From assembly GCF_021018805.1 (NCBI RefSeq), contig NC_086254.1, positions 4,451,001 to 4,515,000 on the forward strand: a DNA stretch of 64,000 bases, in the 5' to 3' direction. Shown one piece after another: positions 9,917 to 22,375 of this stretch; within the stretch, counting starts at the first letter, position 1, and the number at the start of each line of letters is the position of its first letter. Both the position numbers and the translations under genes were made by a program. The notes beneath the pieces are model-generated. The model ran no database searches. It worked only from the letters and a program-made list of their open reading frames with translations, and was not told the origin of the DNA. This stretch comes from Prinia subflava. Taxonomy: Eukaryota > Chordata > Aves > Passeriformes > Cisticolidae.

Positions 9917-12888
9917 TCCTGCCCACCACCAGGGACATGGGCAGGGCTCCAGTGCTGCACAGGGAGGGCTCCCCTGCTGACAGGGCCTGGCTACTCTGAC
10001 TTGTGTCAAAATACAGCTCCCCACGCCTGGCCTGGGCCGAATCTCACCATGAGATCAGAATGGTTGGCTTTACCACCTGGTGTAATCTACACCTCCAGGT
10101 AGCTGCAGTGAAGTGCAGGCTTTGGAGGTGGAGGAGGCCTGCTGGGTTAGCAAGCCAGTGCAGGGCTGTTCTCCATAGCATATTCTGTTGTGCTTTTCCT
10201 GGCCTAATTACACAGTCCTCAAGCAAAGGAATTTGGCAAGAACATTCTTCCGTTTTTACTGGTGTTTGGTCTCAAGTTCTCTGAGTAAGCTTTTTCTCAG
10301 TCATCTCCATTAGAGCAAACTGCCATCTAGAATTTCTCTGTGTCGAAGCCTATTGTGGATTTTGCTGCCAGGTTCCAAATATGATACCTGTTCTTACCTG
10401 AAAAGCACCTTGCTGTCCCCAGACACCTGGTCTGGCATCTGTGTGTCCTCTTGAGAGCGAGGATCTGACTCTTCTCATACCTGGGCATCTCATGGTCTTT
10501 TTTAACCCATAATCACATCAGTTTGTTTCCTGGAAGCTGTCTATGCTACAGGTCTCTGGAGACAACTATTAATGCTCAGCAAGCAGAGATGGCAATTGAT
10601 TCTAGAGAAGTTGTTCTGCTCTTGTTGCCATAGGGACAGTTTTGGAATACACTGAAGAACAGTTTCACTCTATTTTCAGCAGATTCAGCAGTGTTTTCAA
10701 TTCCAAAGGGGCACATGTTTCTGCAGCCTCATGAACTTGAAGTGTCCACACTGGCCACTGGTGTGCAAGACTTTTCTGTGGTATCCATGAACTTAGGGAG
10801 AGAAGCCCTAAGCCTTGGTTCACTCTCAACACCTGGTTTTTTTTGGTAGAAACACAATCAGGTCCACTGTCCCTGTGCCATAGAGATGTCAGATCTGTTC
10901 TGGAGCTGTGGCTTTCCTGTCCTGACCACGTGTTTGTACAAAGGTCCTTTTTGCTGTCCTGCTTTTCAGGATCACAGCGAGACCTGTTTTGATTTGGCTC
11001 CATTGTTTCTCCTGGCCTCTCTGTCCCCTGTCAGCCAGGAATGCCCTTTCTGCTGCGCTGTTTCTCTGTGTTTGCCCCTGCTTTGCTGCTGTCTGCAGGG
11101 CAGTTTGTGGAAGGTGAACATTTGTGCATCCTGCCAGGTGCCAAGTGTTCTCTGAGGGATTAATGCTCTGTGCAGGGGGCACAAACACTGAGGTATTTTT
11201 GAAGGCACCACAAATTGCTATAACATCTTCAGAGATCTACAAATAAAGTGATTGTTGAAGCAAGGCCACAGAGTAGATTCTGCCACTGGAACACTTTATT
11301 GTTTTAAGAGCACTGAAGAAATTAAAACTCCCACTGCACCCTTCCAATGTCTTGCACAAGCTGAGGTGGCCTTAGGGCCCCTTTTCAGCTTTTGATTGAG
11401 TGATTGTTTTTGTACATGGATGTCTCTTTTTTTTCTTTAATGGCTATTAAACATAGGAGGAGAGTGTTATTACAGCCCTAAGTGCTGTCAGCCAAAGTTT
11501 GTCCTCACTTCTGCTTCTAGGATATCCACTTGCAGTTGTCCCAGTTTTCCCTATTCATGGCTTTTAAGAGGTTCTTTTTCTTTCATGAGACTCTTGATCA
11601 GCTCAAGTACAAACAGATGGAAAGCAGCAGAGGTCCAGCTCCATAGCAGCACCCAGGCCAGGCTCTTAACTCATGTGAAGTGTTTGGTGCTCAGGGACAG
11701 GGCTAAAGCCAGGAATTGCATAACCTGGGGCAGGATGCTGTAGGTTCCTCCATGTGTTGTCCTTCACTATTCTCCCATCTCTACCTCTCCCTCACCTCCC
11801 CTTCCATCCTGTCTTTCCAAGGCTCTTGTTTGCCCAGGTGGAGCTGGCTTCCTTTCCCAGAACACTGAGGTGTCCCTCTCCAAGTCCAAGCACAGGAAGC
11901 CACAGGCTGGGCTGGCACCTGTCCCCTCCCTGGGCACAGGGGGACAGGGGGTGATGGCTGATGGTCCATGGGAGCTGAAAGTTATGGAGAAACAATTAGT
12001 GTTTCATGGAAGAGTTATCTTGGCATCCTGTTCTGCTTTATGGTGTTTAGGAAGTGCTCTGCAATGGAGGAACAGTTTCTTTGGATAAAGTTTGAGTGTG
12101 TGTTGCCAGTGCCAGCTTCTGCTGTTCCTGGAGCCTTTACTTCAAATGCCCACAAAACAGAAGCCCTAGTTAGCACAGAAATTGTCCCTAATGGGCCATT
12201 TTCCCTCGGGGTGTGTGTGTGTGGTGTGTGTCTGGTTTTGAGCCCTGGTCACTGCATTACCTTGGCTGTAAGGAGGCCTGGCCATGTCCTGACTTTGTGC
12301 CAGCAAAGGGAATTCTCCAGTGGAGCACTGTGTGTGTTTCTCCTGTGGAATGATCACCACATAACTCTGCCAGGGTCAATGTGAGCCATCTTTCAAACAA
12401 ATGTCATATGGAAGTTTGCAAATCCTGTTGTCCCAGGAAAAATTAACTTTCTCCAAAGTGTTGAAGTGTTGCAGGAAGCAAAACTTCAGACTGTACTGGA
12501 ATAGTGAACTATGTGGAAGTTGGATAATTTTCCCACTTCTACTCCATGTGGTGTAACTTAGCTTTTTTCAGCACCTTAAGGGCATTGACATACATCCAGA
12601 GAAGGGAAAGGAGCAGAAATGCAAGAAAAGAAAATGTGAACCAGAGCTGCTTAGGCAGAGACCATGGCCTGGATAAGAGATTCCCTTTTGCTTCAGATTT
12701 TATAGGATTTTAATGGGGAAGGGAAGAGATATGATCTCTGGGAAGAACACCCCTATTCTGCAGCTTTCTACTCAGAGATGGCCTTTAGCAAGTGTGTGTG
12801 GATAGATAAGCTCTTAATATGAAGCAGAGCTTCTTAAAGTTCTTGACAACATCTCTCTAAGTATCACTAGGAACTCTGCAGGGAGAGG
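9917..12888. other. Non-coding stretch, nothing specific seen
   Basis: Overlapping ORFs of up to 138 codons (plus, 11968-12384) occur with no recognisable product. A short TG-rich patch lies near 12209-12233. I see no retroelement end that I could name. Confidence 0.55.
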
Positions 12889-13008
12889 TTTTGTTTAATT
12901 TTAATAGAAATATTTTTTAGGAGTTTTAATATTTAGGATTAATAATTAATCAATATTAATGATTTATATATTAAAATTAATAGAAATGTTAAGATTTAGG
13001 AATTTTAC
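12889..13008. repeat. AT-rich low-complexity patch with internal repeats
   Basis: About 120 bp of almost pure A/T contains two copies of TTAATAGAAAT (near 12900 and 12975) and three TTTAGGA-type motifs (near 12915, 12932, 12995). It also contains short inverted ATTAAT/ATTAAT elements. It looks like decayed local duplication and is expected to be flexible or easily melted DNA. No protein is encoded. Confidence 0.75.
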
Positions 13009-16000
13009 CTTGTAGGAAGTTAATTTGGTTAACAGTGGGACAAGCTTTTCACACATTGTGGTTGGGTCAATGCTGTTGGGAGCTGAACATGCCTGTTGGA
13101 AAGTGAAGCAGTGGATGGAGTATAGTGTGAAACCTGCTGTGATACTGATTCTGAAGAGATGTTGTCTTATTTAATACAAAATAACAATTTTCCTTTATAT
13201 AAGTTCTAAATATGCATAGAAAAAATGCATGTGGCATCTGTGGATGTGCTGAAAAGAAGCATCTTTGCCCACAGATTTCCATGTTGCATGTTTTCCTCTG
13301 GCTGACAACCACTCTGGCATTTTGTGCCATGTAATTGCAGGAGCCTCAATCTGTCCATTTTCCAAGCAGTGCTCTTGGCCACACCAGCAAGCCAGGCTGT
13401 GAACATCGTGAGGACAGACTCTATCACATTTATTCTATAATCTCAGCTAGTTCCTGGAGTGGAGCTTTGAGTGACTGGTGACAGATCTGCTCAGAGTTTG
13501 GAAACAAATGCAAATTATTTCAGAGAAAATCTTTTTCACAGAGCAAGCCTCTGCTGGCTGGGAGGAAGGATCAGATATATTCACCTAGGCTTTCTCATCT
13601 AGCCAGCTTCACATTCCTTTCCCTCCTCCTCCCAGGCTTCTGTTTCTTTTGTTTCCCCCCAAGACCCATTGTTCTTGTTCTCTTGCAGTGGTTAAGGCAC
13701 AGCTGGAGTCAGGAACAGGCAGAGCAGTTTTGGGGTGCTGGGCTGGGGTGGGCTCCCAGCCCCAGCTGCTCTTCTGTGCCCTTGTGGGCTCACAGCAGCC
13801 CCACAGTGCCATCATCCACAACCTCTGCTGGGTCAGGTGTTCCAAACTGCTCTGCTTGTGCTCCACAAGGCCCCTTCTTCTGCACTGTTAATGGGGAATA
13901 ATCACATCAGTCCCTAGCAAGGGAAAAGGAACGGGAGGCAATTGTTTCCTCACCTCCCTGGCATGAGACACCCCAAACGTGGGATGTTGTGGACAGAAAT
14001 TTGTTCTGTGTGTGCCATGGGAGAGCAGCAATGCCTGGGGAAGCCTCTCTGCAACTGGTACTGAACTGAATTTCATTCTTGTGCCAAGAGGGTTGGTAAA
14101 GGATTGTCTCCACCTTGTCTCCACCTTGCTGTGAGTTTTCAGAATGGCAGAGGCTGCTCTCCTGTGCTCCCCAGGCTGAGGAAGGTGAGTGAAGTGTCAC
14201 AGCTCTCAAACTAGGACTGCACAGGGTGTGGGGGCCCTGCCTCCAACTCCTCTGCAGCTGCTCCTCGTGGGAAGGAACCCCAGGGTGGATCCAGCAGGAG
14301 CCTCTCCTGTTCCTCAGCTACCTGAGGAAGGTACCTCCTGTGCCTGCTTTCTGCAGCTGCCTTCCCTGGAGGGCTTGATGCAAATGCAGGAGGGCTGTTG
14401 GCTTGTGAGAAGGAAAAGTGATACTTTGGAAATTGCCAGGCTCCAGGATTTAACTCTTTAGCCTCTGGAGTCCCCGAGCACAGACTGCTTCAACAGGCTG
14501 AGTTAGCCCCTGCTTCCCAAATGTCCTGCAACTGAGCTGAGCCTTCTGGGATGAACAAGGCAGCCCTTTTTCTTCCCTGCATCCATAGGATCGCAGCTGT
14601 GCAGGCAAGAAATCACCAGGGAACAACCCAGCAAGAAAAGGAGGTGAGAGCAAGTGCCTGAACTCCGCAAAGCAAAACTCTGGGAGTGGCTCACCTCCCT
14701 CCCCACCTTTCCTACAGCTCAGCAGCACTCATGGAGCTGGAATAAGGGCTGCATTTGTCAAATTCCTGTCTGCAACAGCAATGCAGTTGTTTTAGATTAG
14801 TGTACAAATAGACATTAGTGTAATACATCTGTTGTTAATCCACATCTTGGTAGAAGAGAGATGCCAACACATCATTTATTAGCCACATCGATCCTATAAT
14901 GTCGTTTCTTTTGTCTTTTGAGTATGTAATGGGTTCCAGGATGTCTTTTATTTCATTGTATACCACATTTCCTCTTGTCTAACATAGCAGGACATAATGT
15001 GTTCCAGGATATAATTTATGCCATTTTGGAACTGGACACCACACAATGTATCCTGAACTTTCCTGAAAACCTTCAGTGTGTTGTGCTCAGCTCACAGGTC
15101 TTTGCACAATTGATGGGTAGAAAGAGATGGAAAACTAGTAGGAAGGAAAGCAATTTATTCTTAGTCCAAGGAGAGCTGAAGGACCATGGGAAACTCTGGA
15201 TGCTGGCATGGCAGGCTATAACTCCTACACCCTTGATTTGTTTAGAAAGTTGGAAAGGGAAGTGGTAGTCCAGTTTAAGAGCCTATCCATGACTGCTTGT
15301 GTAAGACCCTGATAATTTCAGTGGGATTCCACCTCGAAAACAAACCAGTTAAGGGACAGCTGTTTATATTCTTTTTTTTTGGTGAAAATTGAGAGCTGCT
15401 GCTTATCTGACTATATCAAAACTCAGTGCCAGCCATAGGTGAAAAGATGAAAACCACCTCACTGTCTTTTTCCCTGTTTGGTGACGTTAATGGGGTTTGA
15501 GAAGCAGATGACATTCACAGGTGATGAGGGAAGCAGAGACACAAGACCTGCTGAAAGTTGGGGAGTTTGGTGGTAATTTGCTTGTGGAATGATCAGCTGG
15601 GGAGGAACTGGTAGTGGCCACTTGCCTGATAGCTTCTGCAGGAGTCTGCTCCTTTTGCTTGTCTTTGTCATGAATTAAAATCCCACCCAGAGCGATGGAA
15701 TCCCAGTCCTGCATCCCCTCCCCACTGCAATACCCCAGTGTCAGCTTTGGCCTGTGCCAGATGTTCACTTTGTGGTGGAGTTGGACACTGGAGCAAGAGA
15801 CTGGTCCAAAGAGACAGCACAGGATTTCAAATTGGCTTCTGCACACAGGCAGGATCACCATGAGCAGAACCTTTGAGTTTTAGGTCAGACCAACAGTTGC
15901 TGTCAACTTGTGGAAAGATTTTTAAAGAGAAAATATTCCGGCATGATAAAATAGATCAATTTTTTTTCTTGTTTATTTGTTTTTGTTTTATGTGTTTGTT

Positions 16001-19000
16001 CTGTTGTTTTCTTTCTTTCATCAAAGGATCTCACAGGAGACACTTTGTCTTGCCCTGTCCCAGTTTCCCTGCTCTGGACCCCATTCTGTCTCTGTGTGTC
16101 TGGCTTCTGATGCCTCAGTCCTGAGGCTGGAGGACTGCAAGGTAATAACGGCCCTGTTAACTGCAGCCCTGAGTTCCTGCTCTGTCAGACCTTTTTCTTT
16201 ACTTGTGCTGCTTTTAAGCACAGGGAAAGCACAGGGAGTCTGGGGAAGGGTTGCTGGGGTAACCGAGACTAAGACCAGAGGGAATAATGTTAATAAAATA
16301 AATTGCTGACTCGGAGCAGCCTGATAACTCAGACGGGTGAGTTCTCAGGCTTGACATCATGTTTTTCTCCTTTCCTCCCTCTCTGCCCTGCATCAGCTGC
16401 CTCTCACTTGCAGGCACTGTCATTCACAGGCCTGTAGCTCAGCTAAATCCAATACAGTGTCATGCCATTAGCACACTGCTCTCCTGTGCCAGGATCTCAT
16501 TTCCAGCTCTCCAGAGAACCAAATGTTCAAACTTTTCAAAAGGCAAACTGTTGTAGAAATAGGAAACTCTCATTCCTCTCCACAGAGCTGAGCACCATTC
16601 CTGTGCAAGGGGAGACAGAACAGAATATGAAATAACTCAGACACCAGTCAAGTGATTAATTCTTCTTCCAAGACATAAGAATACCAGAGGATGGGAAAGA
16701 GTGGAGAAGGTGGAGTTATTTATGTTGTGAATAACAGCTGTAGGGCTGTGTCGTGCTATAAACATAGAAAAGAGTCTCAAACTGAAAGCTCTTCCTTGTC
16801 TGCATTGTCTGCTTTAGTTAAAAGGTCACAAAATTATGGCAGTTGTGAAATTGTGTGTTTGCATATGAATGGTCTCCACATCTCAGTGTCACAGGACACG
16901 AACACAGCTGAAATTTCTGTGTGGTTCACAACTTTTTACTGCTATTGAGATCTTTTCTGGTTGCATCAGAGCAGATAAACCTCCCAGAGCACAGCCCAGC
17001 TAGAAAATTGTGCTGTTTGAGAAGAACCTTAAGGAAGAATAAGTTTTTCTGTTAACTGTTTGATGTATTGTCCTTTATGCTTTCCCTTTTCAAAAACTTG
17101 TTCTGCCTGTCACTCCCTATTGGCATTTACCTTGTTGGTACCTGAGGCAGGTTGCTGTTGAGGGTCTAGATGGTACCTGGATGAATTTAAGAGCTCCTTA
17201 GGAGGAATGGTGTGTGCCTGTACACAGAGGAGGAATTAACAACACACTTAGTGCTGTGCAGGTTGGCACAGTGAAGGAAACCTCCAGTGACTTTCCTGTG
17301 GTTAACAAAGAGGGATCTGTGGAAGATGTTGGTGCTTCTCTTCTCTGCTCCTCAATCCAGTTTGCATTTCCTCTCCCTGGAACAGAAATGAGAGATATTT
17401 GAGTGATAGAAGCTGCCTTGATCATGTAAAATTCTGCCCCTGTCCTTCTTCTCCTGGACCAAGCCCACTTTGTGTAGCCCTGCTGAGAGTCTGGTGAAAC
17501 CTGCCTGGCCCCAGCATGGCCTGCTGGAGGATGGGGTGCCCCAAACACTTGACCTCTGAGCATATTGGCTTTCCTGGAGTCCAGGTAAAACTGCCTTGTG
17601 GTTCTCATCCAGTCCTTGGTCCATCAGCTGCTCTAAAATCACCTTTAGAGACACCCTCTGCTTTAGTGGCTTATAATGGCCCAGAGGCACTCCTGGCTGT
17701 GTGTGCTCCTGTCTGGGCCCTGCAGCCAGAAGGTTGCAATTATTTCCTTGCTCTTTCAGACTTCATTATGTTGCTCCACATGCCTTCATATGGTAAAGGA
17801 CACTGCAGCTCTAACAAGCTTGGCTGGAATAATCATTCCTTCTTGGCAAATGCTTCCCCTGACCTGAAGCTGTGCAGTGAGCCCAAGGAACCATCCTTAT
17901 CTCTTGCAGTGGGGTGGTGATGCTGCTCACTCAGCCCAGCCCCTGCTGGGGCAGGTGTCCATTCCTGTGGGAAAGGGAAGGAAATATTCAATTTTGGCTG
18001 TTGAGGCAGTGTCTGCAGTTCACCAAGCACTAGGAATGTGCTGTTGGCAGGGTGATCCAGGCTGGCTGGTGCCATGATTTCCCAGACCACTGGGGAATGG
18101 GTTAAGAATCCTGTGTCCAGTGAAGCACAGCAAGGACCAGCCAAAAGAGCTGTGCAGGCAAATGCAGGGAGTGGGATGGCTCTGTGGGAACTGTGGGCAA
18201 AGCAACACTGAAGATGCTTAAACTACCTTGGAGCTGGTTGATTTTCCTCATGCACTTTCTCAAATGAAGCTGGTGAACTTTCAGGTACTCTTTGACTTGC
18301 ACAACACATGGTGCAGCAGGTTAAATTTGATTCCTTCCTGCCCCTGAAGGCCCTGGAACTGCTCAGAATTTACCCCAGCAGAGCTGGGGTTGGGATTAAA
18401 GCAGATGGGAAACTTGGCAAGCTGTGCAGGCAGGATGGCCTTTGCAGGGGCCAGGCACGAGTGCACATCTGTGTGCTTCTGCCATTCTGTGAATCTAGTG
18501 AGAGAGGGGGCTTAAAGGGGGTTAGAAAAAAGAGGAGAAATCATGGTGTGATGCAGTGTTTTGGCACGACCGAGTTATTTTGCTTAATAGTTTGGAGATG
18601 ATTTAATCTTGGAGATAATTAAATTGAAGGTGTCATTTCAAAAGATAACAACGTCTGTATGAGCTCTGTTAGGTTTGGCATCAGCTTCAACTTGTTTTGT
18701 GGGGATTGAGGGATTTTCTTGAGTGGAACATGGGGGAGGAAAGGCAAGGCTAGTTTAATGGTATTTATTTCCACCCTTTCTTGCTATAAAATAATCTGAC
18801 ATAATGCAGAGCAAGAAAGCAGCGTCTGTGACTTCAGGGGGGTGAGAGCAAAATACTCCCCTGGACTTCAGTGTAGCTTCTGACAAAGAAACATCTTAGC
18901 TCAAGTCCCATCTTCATGTGTCTGCTCCCATGACCTGCTCAGGGAGAGAGTCTGGGTTTGAAACAGCACAGGCCAGGAAGCACTGTGACCTCTGCAGGGA

Positions 19001-22000
19001 CCATTCTTAGGGGTGTGGAGTCCCAGGGTCCTTCTGGGCTCCCAAAATGTCACTCTCTCCTCCACTGTCTCTTATTTCAACTGGAAGGTCCCTGTATGTG
19101 TAGCTGGTGTGTTTGTGGCTTGCTCCTTGCCTTTCCTGCAGCACAGCTCTGCCTGGCAGCCTCCAGCCCCAACAAGGGTTGTGCCCTGTGCTGGGCATGA
19201 CTCAGTCTGTGGTCCCTGTGGGGATGTGCTAATCCTTCTGCTTTGGATACAGGTCTCCTCCAGAGCTGTGTGTGATGTGGGGGCCTTACCCAGCCAAAAT
19301 TTAGCATTTAGCCTTCTGGTATGTGACCTACAGGTGACTGGAACACGTGTTCCAGAGCCGAGGTGCCAGCCTGCTCCTGTAGACCCTCTGGCATGGTTAG
19401 ATGGAGGCAGCCTGCAGTTTTCCCAGCCAGAATCCCTGTGAGCTGGCAGGGAGCCCTCAGCCCCACGTGTCAGTGCTCTGCTCCATCCCTGCCGTGCCCC
19501 AGCCCTGCCTGTGACAGGGGGTGACCAGGGCAGCCAGGGAGCAGGTCCCTGCTCAGGACTCCTGCCTTGGGGAGCTCTCCCTGACTGTCCTTAAAGATGC
19601 TCCCTCAGCCCAGCCCTACTCAGCAAAGGGTTTGTGCAGCAAGAGATTGGTAGCGGTTTTCCTTCTCTTTGAACACTGAATTTTTAGGGATATTTTGCCT
19701 TGTTCCTAAATGCTGCATTTATTTCTCTGGGTCTCAGAGCTCTGCTGCCACCAGTTTAAGACCAGCTGTGACCCTCAGAGAAGAAAGGCTCTATGTAATA
19801 ATGTGTGTGTGTTTGTATTTTTTTTTTTCACTTTAGCTCTGATGTGAAAAGCCCTGTCTGGGCATTTAAGTGACGTGGCTTGTGATATACAACAATTTAT
19901 GAAGAGGTTGGCAGGGGTTTTTTTCCTTGCCAGCAGGAGAAGGAAGGGGACCTGGGACCTCCTTCTGGTGAATTACTTAGAAAAACAGCCAACATTTAAA
20001 ATTACAGGTTTGGAATTGAACTATAAATTCCAGTGAAGTAAAAGATCCATGAATAATATGTCATTAGACTGAAATATAATTTGTTTGTATGTTTTAAGCA
20101 GTAGAAAGGAAGCAGGATATAATTCCTATTAGCAACGTATATATTTTCCCCAAGCAAGAACCAGCTGCCTGATGGAAAGTTTATGTTTGCTCCATAAATG
20201 TTTTTAACTGTTTGGTTGTATTGGGTTCTTTTTCCAGTAGTACACAGAGCTTTAGTCTCTCCTGGTTCAGCTGGGTTGATGTGCTGCTCTCAGGCTGGGA
20301 TTGTGTGTTCAGTGTGAGCGTGCCACAGATTTAACACAAGCTCCAGAAATCAAGAGTAAGTTTGTCTGTCTGCTCTGATGGGCATCTTGGGAATTACAAG
20401 CCAGACTCACAAGAAAATCTTTTCACATCTTTGCTCAGATCTGACCAACTCTTCTGTGATCTGGAAAATTCTGGGTTTTTTGCAGGAGGAGGTATTTTCA
20501 CAAGGGACTTTTTGCATTTCTCACATAGTGTTGGACCCAGTGTAATCATAGAGCACTTTTGGTGTTTTTATTGGGGACCACATGATTTTGTTTATGCTAT
20601 TAGATGTCTGGATGAACTGGATCAAAGCTGTTGGATTTGCATCTGTTTGAGACAGGAATTGCCATAGATTCTTCCACAAAAAGGTTTAAGGCACTGGTGG
20701 TGCCCTTCAGAGTTCACCCTTTCAGTGAGCAGAGGTGGATGCCAGCTGAAGAATCTGGAGTTTATCTCATTTTCCTTTATTATTCTCTGCTGCTCACTGG
20801 GGTGATGGTGACATTGTGGCTGTACCTGCTTATCTCACAGCAGGTAGCTGTGGAAGGCTAAACCTTACAGAAAACTATTTTTTACTATGATCCCACTTTA
20901 ACATTTTTGGGTCCTATCTTATTTTTAAAGTCTCTCTGGGTTTAGGTTGGGAGGCTGGAGTGTGGGATTTGGTTTGGGAAGTTATAAAGTGGTGCATCCC
21001 AGGGGTGGATTTGGGCTCACAAAGAGCTTTTGTGGGTTCTGAAAAGGTTCTGAGCTTCCTGGAAATCTTAATGATCTTGATAAGGGCTTGCTGTGAATTC
21101 AGCTTCAGAGAGAGTGAGAAACAAAAAGACGACAAACTGTTCAAACAAAAAAATTGTTCAATTGTTCAAAGCTCTGTGTTGACACCTGGCGCTGCAGGTG
21201 GCTGAAGGAGCAGCATCTGTCCAGCAACACTTGGGTACAGTAAATGTGTAACTCTGGAGGTCCTGGGCCATTCTCACTGCTTGGAATTGGAAGCAACTCA
21301 GCCAAAGGCAGTGGAAGAACATTTTGATAAAGATGGCATAAACAGAAACACGGTGGAGACCTGTCACAGCCCTGTGCATGCCGGGCTGAAAGAGTTACAG
21401 AGCTCCTGTCCAGGGAGGAATGGCAGGAGCTGCCATTTGGTGCTGACAGACAGGGAGGCACTTGCTGCCTGCAGCTTCTATCAACTTCCACTGCACTGTC
21501 AGCAGGCTGTAAATAAACCTCTGCTGGGCTGCTCCCTGTGCTGGCTCTGGGACTGCAGCACCTCCTCTGATGGGAGCGAGGTCTGATGGACACCCAGGGG
21601 CCTGGAGAGGCCTCCAGCCACTGCTCAGGGCAAGGGACACATCCAGCATCTCCACATCCTCTGGCATGGCCTCAGAGCCCTCCAGAGGCAGGAGGAGGCC
21701 CAGGGCACTGTGTGTTTCTCTGGGCTTGCTGGTTCACCCCAAGGAAATAAACTGCTGCCTGATGTGAGCTGGGCTTGACTTTTTTGGCAGCTTCGAGAGA
21801 GAGAAATAGGATTAAAACTAAATGGAGGAATTCCTCTTTTCAAAAAAGAAAAATGGAAGAGGAGGGAAAGGGTCCAGCTTGAAATGGAGCTGGATGTTGC
21901 TGCTCACTCTTGGAGTTGCTCTGAAGGCACACAAAAATGAACTTGTGTGTTTTTGGAAGTACCCTGGCCCAGCACGAGCTATGGAACAGGGGCCCCAAGT

Positions 22001-22289
22001 TGTGCTTTGTGGAACACAAGGAACACAAGGAACTCCTGCGTGTGATGGGGACCAAAGTACTCAGGCCAGCTTTTCAGAGGCAGTCAATAATTTTTGGGCT
22101 GTCTGGTTTGGGAGTTTCCAAATCCAAGCAGCTTCCACTGGCTTCTGTTGGTGGTTTGGGGTAGGCAGAGCCTTAAACAAGCAAAAAACCACCACCCCCT
22201 GCTGCTGCTTCTCAGACATCCCAGCTTAAGACACCCAGAGTCTCCAGTTCCCAAGTCCTCTTTCCACATCAGAAAATGTTGACTTCTTT
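13009..22289. other. Long non-coding stretch with low-complexity patches
   Basis: No ORF exceeds 150 codons (minus strand, 21141-21593, unrecognised). Visible low complexity: an 11-bp doublet TGTCTCCACCT near 14105-14127, a T-rich run at 15960-16020, and a TG run followed by a T run near 19802-19830. The AT-rich parts at 18540-18830 and 19980-20220 look like possible conserved non-coding sequence, but this cannot be tested from one sequence. Confidence 0.5.
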
Positions 22290-22375
22290 CATCTTTTCTT
22301 TTTATCTGTTTCTTCATCCGTAAAATAACAATTTTACAACCAATTGCTTATACCTGATGGTTGATGTAAGGATGA
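22290..22375 (+). mobile_element. Possible MIR-like SINE relic
   Basis: The order CTGTTTCTTCATCCGTAAAA, a gap, ATACCTGATGGTTGATGT and AAGGATGAA resembles the 3' half of MIR elements (CAGTTTCCTCATCTGTAAAA … CCTACCTCA…GGTTGT…AGGATTAAA). Identity is modest and one side is missing, so chance resemblance is possible. MIR-type relics are rare in birds, which makes an alignment worthwhile. Confidence 0.35.

Noticed and set aside
9263..10102. 279-codon plus-strand ORF as a secreted or repeat protein gene
   Set aside because: Most of its length is the 21-bp minisatellite. Flanking codons show no domain, and other frames are equally open.
16432..16450. tRNA A-box-like CTGTAGCTCAGCT
   Set aside because: No B box or cloverleaf arms at the required distance.
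21141..21593. 150-codon minus-strand ORF as a gene
   Set aside because: Low-complexity Ser/Pro/Cys content with overlapping ORFs on the other strand and no homologue I can recall.
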